The notes under the pieces: generated by a model | The model's input: only the letters and a program-made list of their open reading frames with translations | Told to the model about the DNA's origin: nothing | Database searches by the model: none | DNA from: an uncultured Clostridia bacterium | GTDB lineage: Bacteria; Bacillota; Clostridia; TANB77; CAG-508 | NCBI GenBank assembly: GCA_944393345.1 | Contig: CALXZW010000027.1 | Span: 1 to 14,580 of the forward strand | Length of the DNA: 14,580 bases | Direction: 5' to 3' | Shown: positions 7,793-14,580 of the stretch, one piece after another | Layout: each line of letters starts with the position of its first letter | Numbering within the stretch: the stretch's first letter is position 1 | Translations under genes and position numbers: made by a program

Positions 7793-8368
7793 ATGAGATT
7801 TATATTAGCATCTGCTTCACCAAGAAGAAAAGAATTATTAAGATTAATAGTTCCAGAATTTGAAATTATAACAAGCAGTATAGAAGAAAAACTAAAAGAA
7901 GGACTAACACCGCAAGAACAAGCGACTAATTTAGCATATAAGAAGGCAAAAGATATATATGAAAGAACTGAAGGTGATAGAATAGTAATAGGCGCGGATA
8001 CAATTGTAACGAAAAATGAAAAAATATATGGAAAGCCTAAAGACAAAAATAATGCAAAACAAATGATAAAAGAATTATTAGGAGGAGATAGAACTCATAA
8101 TATTATAACAGGTCTTTGTGCTATAATAAATAAAGAAGGAAATTTTAAAGAATATAAACTTTTTGATGAAGTAAAAGTATTTTTAAATTGTATGTCAGAT
8201 AATGAAATAGATAGATGGTTAGAAACAGGAAATGCAATGGATAAAGCAGGAGCATATGGTATGCAAAATGAATTTTGTGTATTTGTAAATAAAATATATG
8301 GAAATTATACAACAGCAATAGGACTGCCGACACATAAGCTTTATAATATTATAAAGGAATATATTTAA
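7793..8368 (+). CDS. maf: Maf-like nucleotide pyrophosphatase
   Basis: This 191-residue protein belongs to the Maf/YhdE family, which hydrolyses dTTP, UTP and modified nucleoside triphosphates to monophosphates and pyrophosphate. Signatures are ILASASPRRKELL (4-16), the catalytic region VIGADTIV (65-72) with D69, GKPKDK (80-85), IITGLCAI (104-111) and DKAGAYGMQ (150-158), ending GNYTTAIGLP (170-179). The last motif departs slightly from the usual GDYYNVVGLP. A GTG at 7784 is in frame, but GGAG at 7781-7784 overlaps it. The ATG at 7793 lies eight bases after GGAG and begins the conserved MxxILASASPRR, so it is chosen. The gene is divergent from the methyltransferase cluster and is followed by a ferredoxin gene 34 bases on, possibly in one transcript. 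Confidence 0.93.
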   Translation: MRFILASASPRRKELLRLIVPEFEIITSSIEEKLKEGLTPQEQATNLAYKKAKDIYERTEGDRIVIGADTIVTKNEKIYGKPKDKNNAKQMIKELLGGDRTHNIITGLCAIINKEGNFKEYKLFDEVKVFLNCMSDNEIDRWLETGNAMDKAGAYGMQNEFCVFVNKIYGNYTTAIGLPTHKLYNIIKEYI

Positions 8369-8402
8369 CAATTATTATAATAAATTGAAAGGAATGGTTT
8401 TT

Positions 8403-8591
8403 ATGGAGAAAAAGTTAAAAGTTATTGTTGAAAGATGCCCACAAAATCATAAATGTCCATCGATAAAAGTATGCCCTGTAGAAGCATTATCACAAGACGG
8501 GTTCAATGCACCTAAAGTGAATTATGAAAAATGTATACAATGTGGTAAATGTTCAAATTTTTGCCCAAAGAGTGCACTGGTTTTAGAATAA
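8403..8591 (+). CDS. Small 4Fe-4S ferredoxin-type protein
   Basis: A TTG at 8385 and an ATG at 8394 are in frame, but AAGGA at 8389-8393 fits best with the ATG at 8403, giving 62 residues. The second cluster motif is canonical: C44-x2-C47-x2-C50-x3-C54-P. The first is unusual: C12-x5-C18-x5-C24-P, with only three cysteines (RCPQNHKCPSIKVCP). In two-cluster ferredoxins, C24 would serve the second cluster and C54 the first. That leaves the first site with C12, C18 and C54 plus perhaps H17, or only one cluster bound. It is likely a cytoplasmic electron carrier or a cluster-binding accessory protein. A hairpin at 8672-8715 may terminate the maf-ferredoxin transcript. Confidence 0.85.
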   Translation: MEKKLKVIVERCPQNHKCPSIKVCPVEALSQDGFNAPKVNYEKCIQCGKCSNFCPKSALVLE

Positions 8592-8671
8592 TAAAAAATA
8601 ATAGGAATTATCAAAGCTATAGTATTTAATAAAATAAAAATAATTACGAAATTAGGAAAGAGTATAGAAAA

Positions 8672-8715
8672 GAGGCTGCTGAAAAAGTATTAGTTAATAC
8701 TTTTTTAGTAGCCTC
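8672..8715. terminator. 19-bp stem hairpin, probable terminator
   Basis: The arms at 8672-8690 and 8697-8715 pair over 19 positions with two G-T wobbles, around a six-base loop. The base of the stem is the GC-rich GAGGCT/AGCCTC. On the minus strand the stem is followed by TTTTCTATACT, a fair T-tract. On the plus strand it is followed by GAAAAATC, which is poor. It lies 80 bases after the ferredoxin stop. It may be a terminator working best for minus-strand transcripts or a copy of a dispersed repeat. Confidence 0.6.
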
Positions 8716-8830
8716 GAAAAATCTTATCCATTTATTTTTTATCCAAACATATTGAATATCTTGATATAATTAAATAATTTTATACTAAATTATTGGGAAT
8801 TGTTGAGAAAATAGGTATTTTGTGATATAA

Positions 8831-9120
8831 AATATAATAGAATTTGATGGAAGAGAAAAACGTGATGTGAAAAATTTAATAAATGTAATAACTAATCCAC
8901 ACCTTATCTAATAATATTAAAAATGAATATAGATATGCAATAAAATACGAAAATTTAACCACATATAAGGAATGGAACAAGGATATTGAATTATCTATAA
9001 AAGATTTAGCTTGAAGCATAGTATATAAGAATTAGGTAAAAAAATTGTAAATATTAAAAACAATATTATATATGTAAAAAAGAAATAGAAGTATTAGAAA
9101 AAGAATTGGAGGTATTATAA
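8831..9120 (+). pseudogene. Decayed gene remnant upstream of mod
   Basis: Protein-like sequence is spread over all three plus-strand frames without a usable start. Segment A (8831-8908) includes EFDGREKRDVKNLINVITNP. Segment B (8895-9011) includes RYAIKYENLTTYKEWNKDIE followed by LSIKDLA. Segment C (9029-9085) includes ELGKKIVNIKNNIIYVKK. Segment D (about 9082-9117) includes EIEVLEKELEVL, and its stop TAA at 9118-9120 is one base before the mod start. Such end-to-end succession with a final coiled-coil tail just ahead of mod suggests a former gene of the same operon broken by several frameshifts. In Type III loci of Clostridia a DUF4391-type gene often sits in this place. That identity is a guess from position and the helical tail. 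Confidence 0.45.
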
Positions 9121-9121
9121 A

Positions 9122-11017
9122 GTGAATAAATTAGATATGAAATCAGCAAATATTGTAGATGAAAATATTGAAAAGATAGGAGAGTTATTTCCAAATGTAA
9201 TAGTTGAAAGTGAAAAAGGTAGAGCTATTGATTTTAATTTATTAAAGCAAGAGTTATCAAATGTATTAATTGATGACAATAAAGAAAAATATCAATTGAC
9301 ATGGCCAGGAAAAAAAGAGGCTATATTAACTGCAAATACGCCAACTAACAAAACAATAAGACCTATGAAAGAAAAATCAGTAGATTTTGACAATACACAA
9401 AATATCTATATAGAAGGAGATAACTTAGAAGTATTAAAAATATTACAAGAATCTTATTTAAATAAAATAAAATGTATATATATAGATCCACCATATAATA
9501 CGGGTAATGATTTTATATATAACGATAATTTTAATAAAGAAAAATCTAGTGAACTTGAAGACTCTAATCAAGTTGATACATATGGAAACAAACTTATAAC
9601 TAATACAGTATCTAATGGAAGATTTCATAGTAATTGGTTGACGATGATGTATTCAAGATTAAAACTTGCTAGAAATTTGTTAACTTCTGATGGAGCAATA
9701 TTTATAAGCATTGATGAGAATGAAATAAAAAATTTAAAATGTATTTGCGATGAAATTTTTGGTGAAAAAAACTTTGTTAATTGTGTTGCAATAAAAATGA
9801 GTGTTGCAGCAGGCCTTAAGATGAGCAATAAAACAAAAAAAATGATAAAAATAAAAGAATATTTACTAATTTATTCAAAAACTGAAAAATTCGAATTTTC
9901 AAGTATTGATGCTTTGTATATAAATAAAGATACTTACGAAGTTGAAAGAAGTGATAAATATATAGAAAATATTGCTGAAGATCCTTTTGATTGGTATTTT
10001 TGTTCATTACATGAAGCATATAATAAATATAAAGAACCCAATGAAGAAAAAATAGATTTTGTAAATAGAAATAGTTATCGCATTTTTAATCATGTTGTTA
10101 ATGCAAGCACAAAAAAGAATTGGAATAAATTAAGTGAATCTGATAAGATTAAATATACAAATAAAGTAAGACCATATAATGTAGAAGGTAGTGATTATAA
10201 ATATGCTTATAATGATCATGTTTTGATACCTTATAATCCCAAAATATTAGAGGGAGACATGTGGTGTGGAAATTATGCTATTGGTGGGACAAAAAGTCCT
10301 GAAGGTGGAATTGCATTTAATAATGGAAAAAAACCTTTAAAGTTATTGGATAGAATCCTTAAAATTGCTACTGATAAAAATAGTATTATTTTAGATTTTT
10401 TTAGTGGAAGTGCTTCTACTGCTCATGCGGTTATGAAATTAAATGCAGAGGATAATGGAAATAGGAAATATATTATGATTCAAATACCAGAAGTATGTTC
10501 AGAAAAATCAGAGGCTTTTAAATTAGGATACAAAACTATTTGTGAATTAGGAGAAGATAGAATAAAAAAATCTGCAAATCAAGTAAAGAACGATTCTAAA
10601 GCAACTATTGATTATGGTGTAAGAATTTTCAAAACTGATTCTTCTAATATGAAAGATGTGTATTATGCTCCTTCTGACTTACAACAATCACAATTAAATA
10701 TGTTCGAATCCAATATAAAAGAAGATCGAACAGCAGAAGATCTGTTAACACAAGTAATATTAGATTTAGGTTTAACATTAGATTTATCAATAGAAGAAAA
10801 GGAAATATTAAATAATAAAGTGTACTTTGTAGAATCAAATTCATTAGTTGCTTGCTTTGATGAAACCATAGATATAAATATTATAGATGAAATATGTAAA
10901 TGTAATCCTTTAAAAATAGTATTTAAAGAAAGTGCATTTAAAACAGATAGTGATAAAATAAATACTTTTGAAAGAATAAAAAAACTGTCAAGTGATACAG
11001 AAATAAATATAATTTAG
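9122..11017 (+). CDS. mod: Type III restriction-modification methyltransferase Mod
   Basis: This 631-residue protein is the modification and specificity subunit of a Type III restriction-modification system. It methylates N6 of adenine on one strand of an asymmetric site. The catalytic motif IV is DPPYNTG (122-128), and the SAM-binding motif I, DFFSGSAST (425-433), comes after it. This is the beta-class order usual for Type III Mod. NIYIEGDNLEVLKIL (94-108) precedes motif IV, and residues about 220-400 between the two motifs are the target recognition region. The tail includes the IPEVC...LGYKTICELGEDRI segment (455-481) typical of these enzymes. The start is GTG at 9122 with GGAGG at 9108-9112; an ATG at 9137 is the alternative. 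Full length, with no frameshift. It is followed 13 bases later by res. Confidence 0.95.
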   Translation: MNKLDMKSANIVDENIEKIGELFPNVIVESEKGRAIDFNLLKQELSNVLIDDNKEKYQLTWPGKKEAILTANTPTNKTIRPMKEKSVDFDNTQNIYIEGDNLEVLKILQESYLNKIKCIYIDPPYNTGNDFIYNDNFNKEKSSELEDSNQVDTYGNKLITNTVSNGRFHSNWLTMMYSRLKLARNLLTSDGAIFISIDENEIKNLKCICDEIFGEKNFVNCVAIKMSVAAGLKMSNKTKKMIKIKEYLLIYSKTEKFEFSSIDALYINKDTYEVERSDKYIENIAEDPFDWYFCSLHEAYNKYKEPNEEKIDFVNRNSYRIFNHVVNASTKKNWNKLSESDKIKYTNKVRPYNVEGSDYKYAYNDHVLIPYNPKILEGDMWCGNYAIGGTKSPEGGIAFNNGKKPLKLLDRILKIATDKNSIILDFFSGSASTAHAVMKLNAEDNGNRKYIMIQIPEVCSEKSEAFKLGYKTICELGEDRIKKSANQVKNDSKATIDYGVRIFKTDSSNMKDVYYAPSDLQQSQLNMFESNIKEDRTAEDLLTQVILDLGLTLDLSIEEKEILNNKVYFVESNSLVACFDETIDINIIDEICKCNPLKIVFKESAFKTDSDKINTFERIKKLSSDTEINII

Positions 11018-11030
11018 GGAGAGAGTAAAA

Positions 11031-14000
11031 ATGAAATTAAAATTTAAAAAACAACAATATCAAGAAGATGCTTCTCTATCTGTTGTAAAATGTTTTGAAG
11101 GACAGCCTAAAGGAACAAGACAAGATCTAATAGGTCGAAGAGAAAGAAAAATAGATATAACAAACTGGAAACAAAATTCAACTGAAGATATAATTTCTTT
11201 TGGAAATAATAAAATATTAATAACAAGCGAAAATTTAAGAAAAAATATAAGAGCAGTCCAGAAACAAAATAATTTAGAGTATACAGATAATCAAGGATAC
11301 GAGAATTATTCTATTGAAATGGAAACTGGAACAGGAAAAACATATACATATATTAAGACTATGTATGAATTAAATAAGGTATATGGTTGGAGTAAGTTTA
11401 TTGTAATAGTTCCTAATATTGCTATAAGAGAAGGTGTTTTAAAATCTTTTCAAATTACAGAAGAACATTTTCAGGAATTATATAAAAAGAAAATAAGGTA
11501 TTTTGTATATAATTCAAACAAGTCTTCTAATATAGCAAATATAAATAACTTTGCTGAAGAAAATAATATTCAAGTTATGATAATGAATTATCAAGCATTT
11601 AACACTAAATCTAAAGCAAATAGAAGAATTTATGAAGAATTAGATGAATTACAATCAAGAAAACCTATAGATGTATTAAAGGCAACAAATCCAATTCTTA
11701 TTATAGATGAACCGCAAAAAATGGGTAAGACAGAAGAAATACTTAAAGAATTTAATCCGTTATTTATACTTCGCTATTCTGCAACTCATAAGGATAAGTT
11801 TAAATATAATATGATTTATAGATTAGATGCTGTTGATGCTTATAATCAAAAATTAGTTAAGAAAATAAATGTAAAGGGCATTGAATTATTACATAATAAA
11901 TCAGAAAGTGCATACTTATATTTAGATAGAGTTGAAATAAGTAAATCAGACCCAGTTGCATACATAGAAATAGAAACAAAATCTTCAAATGGGGTAATTA
12001 GAAGAACAAGAAAATTTAATGTAGGTTCTAACTTATATGAATTATCAGGAGGTCTTGAAGAATATAAAGGGTATGTAATAAGTGAAATTGATGCAAGAAA
12101 CTCAAGTTATGATAAAGTATCTTTTACAAATGGAGAAGAAATAACAACTGGACAAATTGTAGGTGATGCTGAAGAAGATTATATGGCAAGAATTCAAATT
12201 AGGGAAACAATAAGATCTCATTTTGAAAAAGAAAGAGAATACTTTAAAAAAGGTATAAAAGTATTATCACTATTCTTTATTGATGAGGTAGCAAAATATA
12301 AGATATATGATGAAAATAAGAAAGCACATAATGGAGAGTATGCAAAAATATTTGAGGAAGAATACAATAATATATTTAATGAGTTTTATAAATTTATAGA
12401 TGAAGATTATAAAAAATATCTCAATTTATTAAGTGGAAAAAAGGTTCATAGTGGATATTTTTCTATTGATAAAAAAGCTTCAAAAGGATTATCAGAAGAC
12501 GAGCAAGTATTTATTGATTCTAAAATTGATGATAAAACAGATGGTACAAGTTCAGATGAAGATGCTTATGATTTGATAATGAGAGATAAAGAAAGATTAC
12601 TTTCATTAAAAGAACCAGTAAGATTTATTTTTTCACATTCTGCTTTAAGAGAAGGATGGGATAATCCAAACATATTCCAGATATGTACTTTAAAGAAGAG
12701 TAATTCAGAAATAAGTAAGAGGCAAGAAATAGGTAGAGGACTTCGTATTTGTGTTAATAGTAATGGAGACAGAATGGATTATAGAGAATTAGAGGATGAT
12801 TTCTTTAATATTAATAACCTTACTGTAATTGCAAGTGAGAGTTATGATTCATTTGCAAAAGCATTACAAAGTGAAATATCTGCAAATCTATCAAGAAAAT
12901 CTTATGATAAATTTGAACAAAAGTTATTTATAGATAGAGAATTGATAAATAATGATGGTAAATCATTACCTATAGATGAATCAGTAGCTAATAAAATATA
13001 TAGAGATTTTATGAAAAATGATTATATTGATGATAATGACAATATTACTTATAAATTAAAAGAAGCTATAGCAAACAATTCTATAAGTATACCGGAAATC
13101 ATGAATGACTATGTAGAGGAATATACAAAACTTATTACTTCATTATTTACAGAAACTAAAATTGAAATTGGAAATGCAAATAAAAATAATATAAGTAATT
13201 TGAAATTAAATGACAATTTCTATAAAAAAGAATTCCAAGAATTATGGAATAAAATAAATGTGAAATCAATTTATGAAGTGGATTTTGATTCTAATGAACT
13301 TATAGAGAAGTCAATTAAAGCAATAAACGAAAAGTTAGTTATAAGCAAAATGAGAGTGAGAATTACAGAGGGTGAACAAAAAAATACTATGAGTATTAGC
13401 CAATTGAAATCTGATAATTCAATGGTTGTAGGAAAAGAAAGAAACGAAGTTTATGAAGATTTTGTTCCTGTTAGCACGAAGTATGATTTAATAGGAAGCA
13501 TATCAAATGATACAGGACTTACACGACATACCATTATAGAAATATTAAGAAATATAAAAGTAGATGTTTTTGAACAATTCAAATATAATCCAGAAGAATT
13601 TATTAGAAAAGCATCTAATCTAATTAATGATGAAAAAGCTACAACTATAATTGATGGAATAACTTATAATAAGGCAGATGATAAATATAGTAATGAAATA
13701 TTTACAGAAAATAATTTATCAGGTAAATTAGGAGTTAATGCAATCGAGGTTAAAAAAAATATATATGACTATGTTATTACAGATTCTGATGTAGAAATGG
13801 AATTTGCTAAAAAGCTTGAACAAGGAGAAGTTACAATATATGCAAAACTTCCAAATGGATTTAAAATAAGAACACCTTTTGGAAACTATAATCCAGACTG
13901 GGCGTTGGTATTTGATAATAAAGATATCAAGTATATATACTTTATTGCAGAAACAAAGGGAAGTATGCAATCTGCTCAGTTAAAAGGTGCAGAAAAAGGA

Positions 14001-14117
14001 AAAATAGAATGTGCTAGAAAACATTTTAAATCTATTAGTGGGGACAGTGTAAAATATGGAGTTGTTGACAGTTATGAACATCTAATTGATTTGGTTACAG
14101 GAGTCAACAAAATATAA
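11031..14117 (+). CDS. res: Type III restriction endonuclease subunit Res
   Basis: This 1028-residue cleavage and translocation subunit acts in complex with Mod. The N-terminal half is a superfamily 2 helicase-like motor: Walker A METGTGKTY (97-105), Walker B IIDEPQ (224-229, DEPQ in place of DEAD/DEAH), motif III YSATH (249-253), SHSALREGWDNPN (535-547) and motif VI RQEIGRGLR (564-572). The C-terminal nuclease is of the PD-(D/E)XK type: NPDWALVF (954-961), then FIAETKGS (971-978), with D956, E974 and K976 as the likely catalytic residues. All motifs are intact and the length is normal for Res, so the system looks functional. The start at 11031 has AGGGAGAG upstream, 13 bases after mod. A small gene starts 16 bases after its stop. 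Confidence 0.95.
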   Translation: MKLKFKKQQYQEDASLSVVKCFEGQPKGTRQDLIGRRERKIDITNWKQNSTEDIISFGNNKILITSENLRKNIRAVQKQNNLEYTDNQGYENYSIEMETGTGKTYTYIKTMYELNKVYGWSKFIVIVPNIAIREGVLKSFQITEEHFQELYKKKIRYFVYNSNKSSNIANINNFAEENNIQVMIMNYQAFNTKSKANRRIYEELDELQSRKPIDVLKATNPILIIDEPQKMGKTEEILKEFNPLFILRYSATHKDKFKYNMIYRLDAVDAYNQKLVKKINVKGIELLHNKSESAYLYLDRVEISKSDPVAYIEIETKSSNGVIRRTRKFNVGSNLYELSGGLEEYKGYVISEIDARNSSYDKVSFTNGEEITTGQIVGDAEEDYMARIQIRETIRSHFEKEREYFKKGIKVLSLFFIDEVAKYKIYDENKKAHNGEYAKIFEEEYNNIFNEFYKFIDEDYKKYLNLLSGKKVHSGYFSIDKKASKGLSEDEQVFIDSKIDDKTDGTSSDEDAYDLIMRDKERLLSLKEPVRFIFSHSALREGWDNPNIFQICTLKKSNSEISKRQEIGRGLRICVNSNGDRMDYRELEDDFFNINNLTVIASESYDSFAKALQSEISANLSRKSYDKFEQKLFIDRELINNDGKSLPIDESVANKIYRDFMKNDYIDDNDNITYKLKEAIANNSISIPEIMNDYVEEYTKLITSLFTETKIEIGNANKNNISNLKLNDNFYKKEFQELWNKINVKSIYEVDFDSNELIEKSIKAINEKLVISKMRVRITEGEQKNTMSISQLKSDNSMVVGKERNEVYEDFVPVSTKYDLIGSISNDTGLTRHTIIEILRNIKVDVFEQFKYNPEEFIRKASNLINDEKATTIIDGITYNKADDKYSNEIFTENNLSGKLGVNAIEVKKNIYDYVITDSDVEMEFAKKLEQGEVTIYAKLPNGFKIRTPFGNYNPDWALVFDNKDIKYIYFIAETKGSMQSAQLKGAEKGKIECARKHFKSISGDSVKYGVVDSYEHLIDLVTGVNKI

Positions 14118-14133
14118 ATTTTGGAGGTTGTAC

Positions 14134-14307
14134 ATGAGTTTTTTTGATAACGATAATGAATTTAATGTAGGAGACAAGGTAAGAATAAAATATAGAAGCC
14201 AAGAAGGATATATAATTGATAGAAATAGTAGTTTATATATGGTATCTATTAATGAGGGTGGATATGTCGATTCATATACAGCAGATCAATTAGAGAAATG
14301 TTGGTGA
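14134..14307 (+). CDS. 57-aa SH3/KOW-like small protein
   Basis: The frame extends back into res, but the ATG at 14134 has GGAGG at 14123-14127 with six-base spacing, giving 57 residues. After an acidic start (SFFDNDNEFN), residues 9-55 read as a small five-stranded barrel: VGDKVRIKYRSQEGYIIDRN, then LYMVSINEGGYVDSYTADQLEK. VGDKV followed by a turn and EGYIID resembles KOW/SH3-like modules that bind nucleic acid or protein. It is 16 bases downstream of res on the same strand, so it is probably co-transcribed. A role with the restriction-modification system is possible, but no function is shown. It is the last complete gene before the tRNA fragment. Confidence 0.75.
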   Translation: MSFFDNDNEFNVGDKVRIKYRSQEGYIIDRNSSLYMVSINEGGYVDSYTADQLEKCW

Positions 14308-14504
14308 GTGAGGTAAAAGTGAACAAAATTAATGGAACAACATAATGCTTACATTTATCTTTTTGTTTAGCTAGTTGGAGGAATAGATTTAATGAATATA
14401 CAAAAGTAGAAATTCAAAAAAATATTGATTAATTTGGTATCTAATATAAAAGAAATATATAATTAAGTGTTAAAGAAAAAGTATTGAAAATTAAGTAAAA
14501 AATA
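14308..14504 (+). other. Gene-poor end of putative element, only micro-ORF remnants
   Basis: No full gene lies here. Two plausible start sites lead at once to stops: a GTG at 14319 after GAGG ends at 14343-14345 (8 residues), and an ATG at 14392 after a good GGAGG (14377-14381) ends at 14407-14409 (MNIQK). The second looks like the start of a gene truncated or frameshifted. A 6-bp inverted repeat (AGTATT / AATACT) flanks the stretch just before the tRNA fragment and enters its first bases. Confidence 0.45.
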
Positions 14505-14549
14505 CTCATAACCCGAAGGTCGTAAGTTCGAGTCTTACCCCCGCAACCA
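14505..14549 (+). tRNA. 3' half of initiator tRNA-fMet, probable attR site
   Basis: This 45-base stretch begins CTCATAA, the anticodon loop with CAT. It continues CCCGA (3' anticodon stem), AGGTC variable loop, a T-arm with perfect GTAAG/CTTAC stem around TTCGAGT, CCCCGCA (3' acceptor strand), discriminator A and encoded CCA. This matches bacterial initiator tRNA-fMet. The 5' acceptor strand, D-arm and 5' anticodon stem are absent: the bases before 14505 are AT-rich and unrelated, so it cannot fold as a tRNA. The break is exactly at the first base of the anticodon loop, a known crossover point for tyrosine recombinases using tRNA genes. It is best read as the duplicated attachment site at the distal end of an integrated element lying to its left. 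Confidence 0.85.
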
Positions 14550-14580
14550 CAGTATATATCACTAGAACTGTAACGGTTTT

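Noticed and set aside
7675..8046. Extended minus-strand frame upstream of the methyltransferase, overlapping maf
   Set aside because: It is the antisense of maf, has no ribosome binding site, and the ATG at 7672-7674 with GGAGG starts the real gene.
9835..9842. A8 tract inside the Mod target recognition region as a phase-variation switch
   Set aside because: Runs of seven or eight A occur widely in this AT-rich window (also 9765-9771, and in res near 13750), so nothing marks this one as selected; no longer simple repeat is present in mod.
14505..14549. A complete tRNA gene at the right end
   Set aside because: The acceptor 5' strand, D-arm and 5' anticodon stem are missing upstream, so only a 3' half exists.
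1..14580. CRISPR array or tandem direct repeats
   Set aside because: No regularly spaced direct repeats were seen on reading either strand.

Overview
The window is very AT-rich DNA read with the standard genetic code. Most genes carry strong GGAGG-type ribosome binding sites, and a tRNA end with an encoded CCA is present. These traits, together with a Maf pyrophosphatase, a small ferredoxin and a pyrophosphatase type common in Firmicutes, suggest a low-GC Clostridia-like bacterium, possibly an uncultured gut lineage. That placement is inference from composition and protein style, because no marker gene is present.

Layout. Bases 1-517 hold no confident gene, only a large imperfect inverted repeat (89-165). 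From 518 to 4959 there is a plus-strand series: a 485-aa protein with a layout resembling DHH/MYG1-type phosphoesterases, a 132-aa small protein, a perfect 22-bp hairpin terminator, then three tightly packed genes (148-aa small protein, 457-aa putative HExxH metallopeptidase, HAD-type nucleotidase-like hydrolase). The last two overlap by ATGA. From 7674 down to 5091 four minus-strand genes form an accessory cluster of small-molecule-modifying enzymes: a TehB-like methyltransferase, a GNAT acetyltransferase, a P-loop kinase-like protein, and an inorganic pyrophosphatase fused to a VOC/glyoxalase domain. Maf and a 62-aa ferredoxin follow on the plus strand (7793-8591).

The right third (about 8830-14307) is a Type III restriction-modification locus. 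It comprises a decayed gene remnant broken by frameshifts, mod (N6-adenine methyltransferase, GTG start), res (helicase plus PD-(D/E)XK nuclease), and a 57-aa SH3/KOW-like small protein. Mod would methylate adenine at its site. Res, in complex with Mod, would translocate on and cut unmodified DNA.

The most informative structural signal is at 14505-14549. It is exactly the 3' half of an initiator tRNA-fMet, starting at the first base of the anticodon loop and running through CCA, with no 5' half upstream. This is the footprint expected at the distal end (attR) of an element integrated into a tRNA-fMet gene. It implies that the restriction-modification locus, and perhaps everything to its left, is cargo of an integrative element. 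The intact tRNA and the integrase should lie to the left, beyond this window.
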